A stretch of 64,000 nt of DNA from Flavobacterium sp. UBA2787 (GCA_002352205.1 DEHZ01000005.1:1-64000); one strand, 5' to 3'; shown: positions 55,245 to 64,000, numbered from the stretch's first letter. Made by a program: numbers and translations. The notes: a model not told the origin generated them from the sequence alone.

Positions 55245-55634
55245 ATGCTAAATGCAATTAGACATTCTAAAATAACCACTTTTGTTTGGGGATTTATGGC
55301 ATTCTACCTGTTGAATATCAGTGTAGATGTCACTTCTTTGTTTGATGAAAAAGAGCAAAAACATAAAAAATACAACGAACAAGAAAGTATTGTTGAATTA
55401 GTTCTTGAAAAAGTTTTAGGTTTTGAAGAGGCTATTCCTGAAAATAACGCAAACGACAGCGAACAAAATCCAACCATGAAAAAAGGTTTTTCGATGGATA
55501 AGTTTGTGTTGCCTTTTTATGAAATCAATACCAAACTAATCGTTTTTAATCCGATAAAAAAGAGTTTTCATTACTCTAAAACTATTTTCTTAAAACCTTC
55601 GCTAGAAATTCATTCTCCTCCACCGGAAGTTTAA
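55245..55634 (+). CDS. Small membrane-anchored protein, unknown function
   Basis: 129 residues. One membrane segment near the N-terminus (about 11-29, TTFVWGFMAFYLLNISVDV) is followed by an acidic, Gln/Asn-rich region and a C-terminal IFLKPSLEIHSPPPEV. No family is recognised. The Pro-rich end and the position 76 bp before an outer-membrane protein gene recall small genes preceding metal-efflux outer-membrane components in Bacteroidota, but the diagnostic cysteines of that group are missing. It starts 28 bp after gltX. Confidence 0.68.
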   Translation: MLNAIRHSKITTFVWGFMAFYLLNISVDVTSLFDEKEQKHKKYNEQESIVELVLEKVLGFEEAIPENNANDSEQNPTMKKGFSMDKFVLPFYEINTKLIVFNPIKKSFHYSKTIFLKPSLEIHSPPPEV

Positions 55635-55710
55635 TTTATTTTATTCGTAACAACTTGTTTTCCAATCGGAAACAGTTTAAATCATTCGTATAATTTAAAA
55701 TTAAACAATT

Positions 55711-56565
55711 ATGTACAAATTTAATTTGAAGCAAATGATATGCTTCTTTTCAATGCTTTTTTTAAGCCAAATTTCCTTTTCACAAACTGAAAATACAACA
55801 AAAGACAGTCTGTATATCGAAGAAGTTTTAACCAAAACCGAAAAACCAAAAGTACTTCACGCAGAGCCACTTTACATCGATTTAATTCGTGATTTAGGAG
55901 CCAGAAAAGGTGAAAAAGAATGGAACGTTGGTTTTGGAATTACCGACAACAATGAATACGATGAATATTTAGCATTGGTAGAATATGAATGGGCTCCGAT
56001 TGACCGTTTGGGTTTAGAAGTCGAATTGCCTTTTACGATTTATCCATCCAACAAAAACGGGATGGCTCCGGGAAGTAAGCTTAACAGTGTAAAACTTGCC
56101 GCTCAGTATTCATTTTATGTCTCTGAAAAACAAAAAACTTCGTTAGCAATTGGTTACATTCACGAATTTGAAATGAATGAATTTGATAATTACCATAATG
56201 GAAGATTATTTGTTGGAAATGTTTACAATCCGTTTTTTGTAGCAGCAAAACGTTGGGGAAATAATTTTCACACTCTACTTTACACCGGCCCTGCTTTTAT
56301 TCATCATTTTGAAGATAATTCAACACACACCAACTGGCAAATTAACAGCAATTTTCATTATATGATTCCGGGAACGCGAAATTTTATTGGTGTTGAATTC
56401 AATAAAGAAGTCACTAAAACCGATTTTGATATGACGATTCGTCCGCAAATGCGAGTTGGAATTGCAGATAATTTATTGATTGGAATTGTAACCGGAATTC
56501 CGATTAGTAGGGAAAACGAACGATTTAGTACATTTTTTAGGTTGATTTATGAACCTGGACATTAA
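55711..56565 (+). CDS. Outer-membrane beta-barrel protein (HAEPLYIDL type)
   Basis: 284 residues with a signal peptide ending in SFSQ. A short linker leads to HAEPLYIDLIRDLGARKGE, a conserved block of a Bacteroidota family of outer-membrane proteins. Amphipathic strands rich in Tyr/Phe and ending near FFRLIYEPGH make up the rest. It is probably an outer-membrane transport or sensor protein; the substrate is not predictable. It follows the small membrane-anchored protein gene and ends at a shared terminator. Confidence 0.78.
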   Translation: MYKFNLKQMICFFSMLFLSQISFSQTENTTKDSLYIEEVLTKTEKPKVLHAEPLYIDLIRDLGARKGEKEWNVGFGITDNNEYDEYLALVEYEWAPIDRLGLEVELPFTIYPSNKNGMAPGSKLNSVKLAAQYSFYVSEKQKTSLAIGYIHEFEMNEFDNYHNGRLFVGNVYNPFFVAAKRWGNNFHTLLYTGPAFIHHFEDNSTHTNWQINSNFHYMIPGTRNFIGVEFNKEVTKTDFDMTIRPQMRVGIADNLLIGIVTGIPISRENERFSTFFRLIYEPGH

Positions 56566-56569
56566 AATA

Positions 56570-56590
56570 AAGGCTCCTTTCGGGAGCCTT
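56570..56590. terminator. Terminator shared by convergent envelope-protein genes
   Basis: AAGGCTCC and GGAGCCTT form a perfect 8-bp stem with a short loop. On the minus strand it is followed by a T-rich run, so it works best for the gene at 56596-57252. Confidence 0.78.
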
Positions 56591-56595
56591 ACTTA

Positions 56596-57252
56596 TTAAA
56601 AATAAAATATAATGTTTCCGGCAATAATTCCAAGGTTTCCCTTTAGTTTTCCATCGGCTACAAGAGCAACTTCATCTTGCTTGTTGAGATTATTCAAAAT
56701 ATTGGTTACGCCATATTGATAACTCAAACTCAAACGAATATTTTCAAAACCACCGGAAATTCCGGCGTAAACATTAAAATTTATCGGGTTGATGTCTTCA
56801 ATGTCTTGAACACGAAGCAATTCATTACCAACAATAAAATTATTTTCATCGGAACTGTTGAACTTTAATTTACTGTTCACTTGCAATACAGGACCAAAAT
56901 CTAATGAAACCGGACCTCCTCCTATTTTGTAACATAATAATAAATGTACTTGAACAGCCATCATTTTTAAATCGACTTCTTTTTGAGAAATTCCTGAAAA
57001 TGTTTCAATAGCAAATTTATTTTCGGAGAAACTCATTCCGTAAATCATCGAAAAATTGTTGTAGTAATTTCCACGCATAGACAGTCCGCCTGTCCAACTC
57101 GTGCCGGGTTTTATATTAAAATTATCTGTATACAAATCGGTTTGGTTTATCCCTAAACTAATACCAATATGGTTATAATCACCTTTACCATATTGAGCCG
57201 AAATTGTGCTTGTAAAACCAAGTAAAACTAATGCTAAAAAATATCTTTTCAT
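56596..57252 (-). CDS. Outer-membrane beta-barrel protein (porin-family-like)
   Basis: 218 residues from the ATG at 57252, with a signal peptide (MKRYFLALVLLGFTSTISAQ). Alternating strands (HIGISLGINQTDLY, MRGNYYNNFSMIYGMSF, LSLSYQYGVTNIL) and a final IIFYF suggest an 8-stranded barrel of the PorT/OMP_b-brl kind. No specific function can be assigned. A longer frame from 57276 would start inside the -7 box at 57281-57274, so it is rejected. Confidence 0.8.
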   Translation of the reverse strand: MKRYFLALVLLGFTSTISAQYGKGDYNHIGISLGINQTDLYTDNFNIKPGTSWTGGLSMRGNYYNNFSMIYGMSFSENKFAIETFSGISQKEVDLKMMAVQVHLLLCYKIGGGPVSLDFGPVLQVNSKLKFNSSDENNFIVGNELLRVQDIEDINPINFNVYAGISGGFENIRLSLSYQYGVTNILNNLNKQDEVALVADGKLKGNLGIIAGNIIFYF

Positions 57253-57273
57253 TAATAGTGAATTAAGTTGTAA

Positions 57274-57281
57274 CAAACGTA
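57274..57281 (-). promoter_or_regulatory. -7 box for the beta-barrel protein gene
   Basis: On the minus strand this reads TACGTTTG, a perfect match, 22 bp before the chosen ATG. Confidence 0.48.
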
Positions 57282-57326
57282 CGAGAAATTTCGTATCATT
57301 ACATATAACCTAAAAACTATTTTTCT

Positions 57327-58295
57327 ATGTTTACTTACATTTTTATTGCTATTGCAGTTTTGTTACTGTTAGCCTCATTTTTTACCGTTAAACAACAATC
57401 GGCTGCGGTGATTGAACGTTTTGGAAAATTCAGTAGCACCAGACAATCCGGTTTACAACTTAAAATCCCTGTGATAGATAGAGTTGCCGGACGATTAAAT
57501 TTGAGAATTCAACAATTGGATGTTATCATCGAAACGAAAACGAAAGACAACGTATTCGTAAAAATGAAAGTTTCTGTTCAGTTTAAAGTGATTCAGGAAA
57601 AAGTGTATGAAGCTTTTTATAAATTAGAATATCCGCACGATCAAATCACTTCGTATGTATTTGACGTGGTTCGTGCCGAAGTTCCAAAATTAAAATTAGA
57701 TGATGTTTTTGAGCGTAAAGATGATATTGCAGTTGCAGTAAAACGTGAGTTAAACGAAGCGATGACTACTTATGGTTACGACATCATTAACACGTTGATT
57801 ACCGATATTGATCCGGATATTCAAGTGAAAAATGCGATGAACAGAATCAACGCTGCCGACCGTGAAAAAACAGCTGCAGAATATGAAGCAGAAGCAGGAA
57901 GAATCAGAATTGTAGCCAAAGCAAAAGCGGAAGCCGAAAGTAAAAGACTTCAAGGTCAAGGTATTGCCGATCAACGAAGAGAAATTGCAAGAGGTTTGGT
58001 AGAAAGTGTGGATGTGTTGAATCGCGTTGGAATTAATTCGCAAGAAGCATCTGCTTTAATTGTCGTAACTCAGCATTATGATACATTACAAGCAATTGGT
58101 GCCGATACAAATTCTAACCTAATCTTATTACCAAATTCACCACAAGCCGGAAGTGATATGCTAAACAATATGGTAGCCAGTTTTACCGCCAGTAACCAAG
58201 TTGGTGAAGCGATGAAAAAAGGTGCTATTAAAAAAGCAAATAAAAAAAGTGCTCCTAAAGATGAATTCGGTACGACCGAAGAAGATGAAGAATAA
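57327..58295 (+). CDS. SPFH/band-7 (stomatin-like, QmcA-type) membrane protein
   Basis: 322 residues. One N-terminal membrane segment (about 2-20) is followed by the SPFH/band-7 domain (QQSAAVIERFGKFSSTRQSG, LNLRIQQLDVIIETKTKDNV, YEAFYKLEYPHDQITSYVFD). A coiled coil rich in Ala/Glu/Arg/Lys follows (RIVAKAKAEAESKRLQGQG). The tail after residue 285 is charged. Such proteins form large membrane-bound oligomers associated with membrane microdomains and proteolysis control. The gene stands alone and ends in a terminator. Confidence 0.93.
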   Translation: MFTYIFIAIAVLLLLASFFTVKQQSAAVIERFGKFSSTRQSGLQLKIPVIDRVAGRLNLRIQQLDVIIETKTKDNVFVKMKVSVQFKVIQEKVYEAFYKLEYPHDQITSYVFDVVRAEVPKLKLDDVFERKDDIAVAVKRELNEAMTTYGYDIINTLITDIDPDIQVKNAMNRINAADREKTAAEYEAEAGRIRIVAKAKAEAESKRLQGQGIADQRREIARGLVESVDVLNRVGINSQEASALIVVTQHYDTLQAIGADTNSNLILLPNSPQAGSDMLNNMVASFTASNQVGEAMKKGAIKKANKKSAPKDEFGTTEEDEE

Positions 58296-58301
58296 AATGA
58301 G

Positions 58302-58326
58302 AGAGACCTTCGGGTCTCTTTTTTTT
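58302..58326 (+). terminator. Terminator after the band-7 protein gene
   Basis: AGAGACC-TTCG-GGTCTCT (58302-58319), a stem with a stable tetraloop, followed directly by a T-run. Confidence 0.88.
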
Positions 58327-58327
58327 G

Positions 58328-58646
58328 TTATAATTGGACACAGATTTGAAAGCTAAATTTAATGGAACACGGATTTGGCAAATTTGAGAAATCTTAGTAT
58401 TGAAAAATTATTTTCTCACAGAAAACACGGAAAACGCAGAAATTTTCGTTTTTGTTTTCTTAAGGATGAAAAAACGGTTAGAAATTCATCAAAAACGAAT
58501 TAGAAACGTTTAAATTCACTTTCATTGAGCAAAGCATAAAATCACATTGCCTTTTATTTTTTCTTTCTAAAAAAAGCTCTAAAAAAGCCATTTTTGATTG
58601 TTTTTGATAATAGAAATTTCAAATCGATAGAAATTAGTAATAATAG
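58328..58646. other. Gene-free stretch between convergent genes
   Basis: 319 bp between the two terminators. It holds degraded words of the ACACGGATTTGG / ACACAGATTTG kind (58336-58385) and AT-rich sequence. No coding potential or structured RNA was recognised. Confidence 0.55.
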
Positions 58647-58673
58647 AAAAAGCCACAATAATTTGTGGCTTTT
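58647..58673 (-). terminator. Terminator after glnS
   Basis: AAAAAGCCACA pairs with TGTGGCTTTT across a 6-nt loop, giving a T-run on the minus strand 25 bp beyond the glnS stop codon. Confidence 0.82.
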
Positions 58674-58697
58674 ATAGTTTTTGGTTATTGTAGTAAA

Positions 58698-60380
58698 TTA
58701 TTCCTTCGCTTCCACTTTTGCCCAAGTATCTCTCAAGCCAACCGTTTTGTTAAAAACTAATTTTTCTGCAGTAGAATCTTTATCCACACAAAAATAGCCT
58801 AATCGTTGAAATTGAAATTTATCTTCGGATTGAGCAGTTTGTAAACTTGGTTCAACATATCCGGTGATCACTTCTAATGAATTTGGGTTGATGTAATTTT
58901 TAAAATCTACTTCTTTGTCTCCATCCGGATTTTCATGCGTAAATAATCGGTCATAAATACGAACTTCTGCTTCCACGGCATGCGGAACAGAAACCCAATG
59001 AATCGTTCCTTTTACCTTGCGTTGACTGGCTTCTGTGCCACTACCCGACTTAGAATCAACATCATATGAAGCGTGAATTTCGGTGATATTTCCATCAGCA
59101 TCTTTGATCACATTTTCACCTTTGATGATGTACGCATTTTTCAAACGCACTTCTGTTCCCAACGTTAAACGGAAAAATTTCTTATTGGCTTCTTCTTGAA
59201 AATCTTCTCTTTCGATGTATAATTCTTTTGAAAAAGGTACTTTTCTATACGTCAAAATTTCTTCTTCCGGATTATTTTCAGCATCCAACCATTCTTCTTG
59301 ACCATCAGGATAATTGGTAATGACTAATTTTATCGGATTCAAAACAGCCATCACACGAGGAGCGGTTTTATTCAAATCTTCGCGAACGCAGAATTCTAAA
59401 AGTGAAACATCAATTAAATTGGTTCGTTTAGCAATACCAATTGTTTTGGCAAAATTCCGAATGGAAGTCGGCGTGTAACCTCTTCTTCTCATCCCCGAAA
59501 TTGTACTCATTCTAGGATCATCCCAAGCGGTTACGTGACCTTCTTGAACCAATTGAAGTAACTTTCGTTTACTTACAACCGTATGTGAAAGGTTTCTTCT
59601 CGCAAATTCTCGTTGTTTCGGTCGAACTTTATTCGCATCATAAATTTGATCTAAAAACCAATCGTATAATTCTCTGTGTGGTAAAAATTCCAGCGTACAA
59701 AGTGAATGCGAAATTCCTTCGATATAATCACTTTCGCCGTGAGCCCAGTCGTACATTGGATAAATACACCAATTGTCGCCTGTTCTATGGTGATGTTTAT
59801 GTAAAATTCGATACATCAACGGATCACGCATCAACATATTTGTTGAAGCCATGTCAATTTTGGCACGTAAAACGTGAGTTCCTTCCGGAAATTCTCCGTT
59901 TTTCATACGTTCAAAAAGATCTAAATTCTCTTCAACAGAACGATTTCTGTATGGACTATTTGTGCCTACTTGCGTTGGCGTACCTTTTTGTTTTGCCATT
60001 TCTTCCGAAGATTGGCTATCTACGTAGGCTTTGTCTTTTTTTATAAATTCAACTGCCCAATCATACAATTCCTGAAAATAATCAGATGCGTAGCGTTCTT
60101 CAGCCCATTGATAGCCAAGCCATTGCACATCGCGTTTGATGGCATCTACATATTCTTGTTCTTCCTTGGCGGGATTGGTATCATCAAAACGCAAATTTAC
60201 CGGCGATTGATAATCTATTCCTAATCCGAAATTTAAACAAATAGAACTGGCGTGACCCACGTGAAGATATCCGTTTGGTTCCGGCGGAAAACGAAAACGA
60301 AGTTTATCCTTGGCAAAACCATTCTTTAAATCTTCTTCGATAATTTGTTCAATAAAATTGAGCGACTTTTCTTCTGACAT
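58698..60380 (-). CDS. glnS: Glutamine-tRNA ligase
   Basis: A 560-residue class I synthetase that charges tRNA-Gln directly. The HIGH motif is in FPPEPNGYLHVGHA, the KMSKS equivalent is VVSKRKL, and the family block MYDWAHGESDYIEGISHSLC is present. The C-terminal half forms the two beta-barrels that read the anticodon. Starting at 60380 (MSEEKSLNF) is preferred over 60401, which falls in the -7 box. Bacterial GlnRS genes are thought to derive from eukaryotes by ancient transfer; nothing here suggests a recent event. Confidence 0.96.
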   Translation of the reverse strand: MSEEKSLNFIEQIIEEDLKNGFAKDKLRFRFPPEPNGYLHVGHASSICLNFGLGIDYQSPVNLRFDDTNPAKEEQEYVDAIKRDVQWLGYQWAEERYASDYFQELYDWAVEFIKKDKAYVDSQSSEEMAKQKGTPTQVGTNSPYRNRSVEENLDLFERMKNGEFPEGTHVLRAKIDMASTNMLMRDPLMYRILHKHHHRTGDNWCIYPMYDWAHGESDYIEGISHSLCTLEFLPHRELYDWFLDQIYDANKVRPKQREFARRNLSHTVVSKRKLLQLVQEGHVTAWDDPRMSTISGMRRRGYTPTSIRNFAKTIGIAKRTNLIDVSLLEFCVREDLNKTAPRVMAVLNPIKLVITNYPDGQEEWLDAENNPEEEILTYRKVPFSKELYIEREDFQEEANKKFFRLTLGTEVRLKNAYIIKGENVIKDADGNITEIHASYDVDSKSGSGTEASQRKVKGTIHWVSVPHAVEAEVRIYDRLFTHENPDGDKEVDFKNYINPNSLEVITGYVEPSLQTAQSEDKFQFQRLGYFCVDKDSTAEKLVFNKTVGLRDTWAKVEAKE

Positions 60381-60398
60381 AATCAATAAAATGAGCGA

Positions 60399-60406
60399 CA
60401 AAAATA
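60399..60406 (-). promoter_or_regulatory. -7 box for glnS
   Basis: On the minus strand this reads TATTTTTG, a perfect match, 19 bp before the ATG at 60380. Confidence 0.5.
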
Positions 60407-60750
60407 CGGAAAAATTTACCTATTTGCCGTAAATGATTTTTTAAAAAAATTCAACCAAAAAGTTAGTCTGTTTCTAAATAATCGACCAACTGCAATTGTT
60501 GTTACGGTTTTCAATACGGGTAATTACGGTTTCCCGCAAACCTGCTTACCGTTCATCGATTTTAATGTTAAATTTACTTAGTCATCTAAATATTTATATA
60601 CTTTTAGTGAAACAAATTTCAAAAACAGATAGAAACAGAAAACCATTTATCGTTTTTTTCGTAATTAAGTGTAGTGTAGTGCCTATTTAAATTACAAAAT
60701 AACAACCGATTGCTTTTGGGGTAAAAGCAGTCCGACATAAAGAGTGTTTT
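60407..60750 (+). promoter_or_regulatory. Upstream region of the second giant gene: TACGG repeats and leader hairpin
   Basis: TACGG occurs at 60503, 60515 and 60525 (spacings 12 and 10), each followed by GGTTT or GGTAA-like bases, so the copies sit on one face of the helix. Near the start codon TGCTTTT-GGGGT-AAAAGCA (60711-60729) forms a 7-bp hairpin. No clear TAnnTTTG box was found. No gene is seen in this stretch. Confidence 0.35.
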
Positions 60751-63700
60751 ATGGTTTGGAAAATTACCCCAAGAAAATTATTCTTTTCTTTTTTGTTTCT
60801 GATGTTGCTTAACGGCATCGGAAATGGGTATGCCCAAACAATAGTAATTGGCACACCTTCATTAGGGTTCACTCAAGCTTGTGCTTCACAAGGATTTAAC
60901 TCATACAATCTTAGTTTTACATTTTTCCCGGTTTCAAATGTTCAGGCGGGAAATCAATTTATTGTGGAACTTTCTGATCCGTCGGGAAATTTTGGAACGG
61001 CAACAACTTTAACCACCTCAACCAGCACTACTTCTCCGGTTAATGTTTCGTTTGCAATGCCAACAACGGTTGCCGGAGAAGCATACAGAATTCGAGTTAG
61101 AAGTACCGCTCCGGCAGTTACAAGTCCGGTAAGTACTGCTTTTTCAGCTTATTACGCTGTTCACAATCAACCTTTTTCAATTAATAATAATTCGGGAACG
61201 GTTTCTTTTTGTGAAGGAGGAAATATAACATTACAAGTTGATAACACAGGAACACCGGCCTCTCCTCTATTCTATTCCGGTTTAACGTATAAATGGTACC
61301 GCAATTTTGCTGAAGTTTCAGGAGCAACCGGTCCTTCGTTAACCGTAACACAATCGGGAAATTATTATGCTATTGTGGATTATGGAAGTTGTGTGATGAA
61401 TTCCTATTCTAATATGGTTTCAGTAAACGTGACCGCTGGAATAAATTTATCGATTTCATCGGCCGGAAATGTCGATTATATTTGTGATGGAACGCCAAGA
61501 CTTTTAACATCATCTCATCAAAATACAGGTTACCTTTATCAATGGTTTAAAGATAATGTTGCGATTTCGGGAGCAACCGGACCAACTTACAATGCTGCAC
61601 AAGAAGGAATTTATAAATTAAGAATTACGTTTGGTGGTTGTGTTTTTGAGTCGAATGCCATCTTTTTAGAATTAATTGAATTGGATATCGATTGGAATGT
61701 GGATGCGAATGAAGTCATCATTCCGGGTGAACAACTTCAAATTAATTCGGTTAACAATGCGACGACGCCAACCTATCAATGGAGAAAAGATAACGTAGTT
61801 ATTGCGGGTGCGACTACTGCAAATTACAACGTTACGCAACCCGGAACGTATCAATTAACGGTAACTGAAACACAAGGTTGCACGATTTCTGAACAATTGA
61901 CAGTTGTAGTTCAATATCCAATTGGGTTTACGGTAACTATCCAAAATTCAGGCGATTATCAATCGTGTAATGTGACTACTTCTACGTTGTCGTTGAGCTC
62001 GATTATTGCACAAACTTCTTCCGGAAATGTAACAGTTTCTCTTCCAAATTCAAATTTTTCGTATCAGTGGTTATTGAATAATGCACCAATTGCAGGAGCT
62101 ACCGGAACAACATATACAGTTAACGATGCAACACAAAACGGATCATATAAACTCCGTGTTACCATTCCAACCTTTGCTCCTATTGAATCAAATGCGATTT
62201 CGATTGCTTTGCAACTTCCAACACCCGTTTTAACTGCCGTTGGAAGTTTGTGCGGAACTAACTCAGTTCAATTAAACAGTTCTGTAACCAACAGCATTTT
62301 TACTTATAAATGGTATCAAAATAACACGTTAATTACCGGAGCAATTCAACCAAGTTACACAACCAACCAAGCCGGAAATTATCATTTAGTGATTTCGTAT
62401 GGAGTTTGTTCGGTTACATCAAATACGATAAATTTAGAACAAAACAGTATTACAGCCAATTTGAATTTACCGGCAACATCGATTATCATTCCGGGAGAAA
62501 CAAAAACCTTAATCGCTACAACCAATGCTGTAAATCCAACTTTTGAATGGTTTAGAAATAACGCAATTATTTCAGGACAAACGGGTTCATCAATTAATGT
62601 TACACAAAATGGTGTTTACAAAGTAATTGTTACACAAACAACAGGTTGTAATGCAACGCAAGAAGCTGTTTCGGAATTGGTTTATCCTGATTCATTCAAC
62701 GTGACAATTGCAGCAAATGCTGGTTATTCTCCTTGTGGAAGTGAGGAGGCGACTTTATCAATTACTAATTTTAATGCAGTTAGTTCATCTGAAACATTAT
62801 CCATTTTAAATAATTCGTATGGTTATGTTTATGAATGGTTTAAGGATGGAGAATTGGTGCTTTCATCATCTAGTACAACCTACACCGTTCCTTCTTTTTT
62901 AGAAAATGGTTTGTATGAATTACGTGTTATCATCCCAACATTTGCACCAATTGAATCAAATGCGATTTCGATTGCTTTGCAATTTGAAACTCCGGTCGTA
63001 ACCGCGGTTGGAAGTTTGTGTGGAACAAACTCAGTTCAATTAAACAGTTCTGTAACCAACAGTATTTTTACATACAATTGGTATCGAAACAACACCTTAA
63101 TTACGGGAGCAATTCAACCAAGTTATACCACAAATCAAGAGGGAAATTATCATTTAGTAATTTCGTATGGAGCTTGTACGGTTACATCAAATACGGTGAA
63201 TTTAGAACTAAACAGCATTACAGCAAGTTTGAATTTACCGGCAATATCGATTATCATTCCGGGAGAAACAAAAACCTTAACTGCAACAACCAATGCGGTG
63301 AATCCTTCTTTCGAATGGTTTAGAAATAACGCAATTATTTCGGGACAAACCGGAGCTTCAATCAATGTGACGCAAGATGGCATTTACAAAGTAATCGTTA
63401 CACAAACAACCGGTTGTGATGCAACACAAGAAGTTGTTGCAGAACTGGTTTATCCTGATTCTTTCAATGTGACAATTGCTGCAAATACAGGTTATTCTCC
63501 TTGTGACAGTGACCAAGCAACGTTGTCAATTACAAACTTTAACGCGGTTAGTTCATCTGAAACAATGTCCATTTTAAACAATTCATATGGTTATGTTTAT
63601 GAATGGTATAAGGACGGAGAATTGGTGCTTTCATCATCCAATACAACCTATAATGTTGCTTCTTATTTAGAAAATGGTTTGTATGAATTACGAGTTACCA

Positions 63701-64000
63701 TACCGGGTTTTAGTACGATTATTTCTAATACTGTTACTATAAAATTAGGCATTTCAGATGATTTTACTTTATCAACCGAAGGTACTTTATGTGAATCGGG
63801 TGGGAGTGTAACCTTATCATCAGACATCACCAATACAAATTATATTTTGACATGGTTTTCGATTGAAAATAATACTGAAATCGGAACTGGAAATTCAATT
63901 ACAGTAACCGAACCCGGAAATTATTTTATGACTATTGATTTTGACGGATGTACCTATTCATCAAACACAATTGCAGTTGAAGTGATTACAACAGACGGAA
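60751..64000 (+). CDS. Giant secreted Ig-like-repeat protein (partial, C-terminus outside window)
   Basis: The frame is open from the ATG at 60751 to the right edge (1083 codons, no stop). A signal peptide of about 29 residues ends in GNGYAQ. After it come repeated Ig/PKD-like modules with the pattern YxWyRNNxxIxGATxxxY, then GxYxxxV, and a GC near the end of each. Examples are YQWRKDNVVIAGATTANYNV and YKWYRNFAEVSGATGPS. Two nearly identical 256-residue units lie at residues 469-724 and 725-980. Such proteins are type IX secretion cargo that act at the cell surface in adhesion or gliding; the role here is inferred. The sorting domain is outside the window. Confidence 0.87.
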   Translation, partial: MVWKITPRKLFFSFLFLMLLNGIGNGYAQTIVIGTPSLGFTQACASQGFNSYNLSFTFFPVSNVQAGNQFIVELSDPSGNFGTATTLTTSTSTTSPVNVSFAMPTTVAGEAYRIRVRSTAPAVTSPVSTAFSAYYAVHNQPFSINNNSGTVSFCEGGNITLQVDNTGTPASPLFYSGLTYKWYRNFAEVSGATGPSLTVTQSGNYYAIVDYGSCVMNSYSNMVSVNVTAGINLSISSAGNVDYICDGTPRLLTSSHQNTGYLYQWFKDNVAISGATGPTYNAAQEGIYKLRITFGGCVFESNAIFLELIELDIDWNVDANEVIIPGEQLQINSVNNATTPTYQWRKDNVVIAGATTANYNVTQPGTYQLTVTETQGCTISEQLTVVVQYPIGFTVTIQNSGDYQSCNVTTSTLSLSSIIAQTSSGNVTVSLPNSNFSYQWLLNNAPIAGATGTTYTVNDATQNGSYKLRVTIPTFAPIESNAISIALQLPTPVLTAVGSLCGTNSVQLNSSVTNSIFTYKWYQNNTLITGAIQPSYTTNQAGNYHLVISYGVCSVTSNTINLEQNSITANLNLPATSIIIPGETKTLIATTNAVNPTFEWFRNNAIISGQTGSSINVTQNGVYKVIVTQTTGCNATQEAVSELVYPDSFNVTIAANAGYSPCGSEEATLSITNFNAVSSSETLSILNNSYGYVYEWFKDGELVLSSSSTTYTVPSFLENGLYELRVIIPTFAPIESNAISIALQFETPVVTAVGSLCGTNSVQLNSSVTNSIFTYNWYRNNTLITGAIQPSYTTNQEGNYHLVISYGACTVTSNTVNLELNSITASLNLPAISIIIPGETKTLTATTNAVNPSFEWFRNNAIISGQTGASINVTQDGIYKVIVTQTTGCDATQEVVAELVYPDSFNVTIAANTGYSPCDSDQATLSITNFNAVSSSETMSILNNSYGYVYEWYKDGELVLSSSNTTYNVASYLENGLYELRVTIPGFSTIISNTVTIKLGISDDFTLSTEGTLCESGGSVTLSSDITNTNYILTWFSIENNTEIGTGNSITVTEPGNYFMTIDFDGCTYSSNTIAVEVITTDG
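62155..63690 (+). repeat. Two tandem 768-bp units inside the giant gene
   Basis: The boundary word CG(T/A)GTTA(C/T)CAT recurs at 62155, 62923 and 63691, exactly 768 bp (256 codons) apart. GTTTGTG(C/T)GGAAC, AACAGTTCTGTAACCAACAG and AATTCATATGGTTATGTTTA-like words are shared. Many differences are in third codon positions. A diverged relative of the unit precedes the array from about 61900. Confidence 0.88.

Noticed and set aside
59585-60046. 153-codon plus-strand ORF
   Set aside because: It lies entirely antisense to glnS and has no family resemblance.
60496-60690. 64-codon plus-strand ORF upstream of the giant gene
   Set aside because: It has no promoter, no motif and no signal of coding beyond an open frame; it lies in a region with regulatory-looking repeats.
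63018-63383. ORFs of 101 and 77 codons on the two strands
   Set aside because: They are shadow frames inside the repeat units of the giant protein gene.
1-64000. tRNA, rRNA, transposase, integrase or phage genes
   Set aside because: I looked for cloverleaf-like segments, rRNA-like conserved blocks and recombinase motifs and found none, although a short tRNA could be missed by eye.

Overview
The window comes from a low-GC member of the Bacteroidota, almost certainly Flavobacteriaceae and Flavobacterium-like. The signs are: Bacteroidota -7 promoter boxes (TAnnTTTG) in place of sigma70 boxes; no Shine-Dalgarno sequences; lipoproteins with acidic residues after the cysteine; many DUF families typical of the group (DUF3078, DUF2480, DUF4837, DUF4175); giant repeat-rich secreted proteins of the type IX secretion kind; and gaps full of short dispersed repeats. 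No phage, transposase, CRISPR array, rRNA or tRNA was found.

Layout. 1-6467 (-): a giant extracellular protein cut by the left edge. 6658-7881 (+): ribosome-splitting GTPase HflX. 8139-18633 (-): DUF3078 protein, then the SUF iron-sulfur assembly locus. In transcription order the locus is sufA, sufB, sufC, sufD, a small envelope protein, then (after an opposing serine hydrolase gene, 12325-13671) sufS, a small envelope protein, sufE, a SufT-like DUF59 protein and DUF2480. 18805-23979 (+): metallo-hydrolase, MarR regulator, subtilisin-like lipoprotein, M1 aminopeptidase. 24143-25833 (-): lipoprotein, HPP membrane protein, His/Lys/Gly-tailed protein.

26154-29783 is the accessory part. It holds an AT-rich cassette with an unrecognised one-TM protein, an ABC-type ATPase and, 1 bp later, a 166-residue protein. 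After it come a G-depleted tract and a remarkable 43-bp-periodic array of 29 ACGT tetramers (29228-29716). The cassette resembles small ATPase-plus-effector defence modules but matches none that I can name. It and the array are the best candidates for something undescribed.

29784-47552 is housekeeping and envelope: two small ORFs in one frame, rnpA, a C-terminal processing protease translationally coupled to an OmpA-domain protein, an ElaA-like acetyltransferase, DUF4837 lipoprotein, a four-LysM lytic transglycosylase, pgk, a SPOR-domain protein, holB, a DoxX protein, a Pif1/RecD-like helicase, an OmpH/Skp-like lipoprotein and a methyltransferase. 47552-53396 carries mnmG, ybeY and a DUF4175 protein, with three parS-like palindromes around mnmG, which suggests an origin-proximal location. 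53711-60380 holds gltX, envelope proteins, a band-7 protein and glnS. 60751-64000 (+) is a second giant secreted protein with Ig-like repeats, cut by the right edge.

Positions of short motifs were counted by eye from the printed sequence and may be off by a base. No homology search was run, so family names rest on motif recognition.
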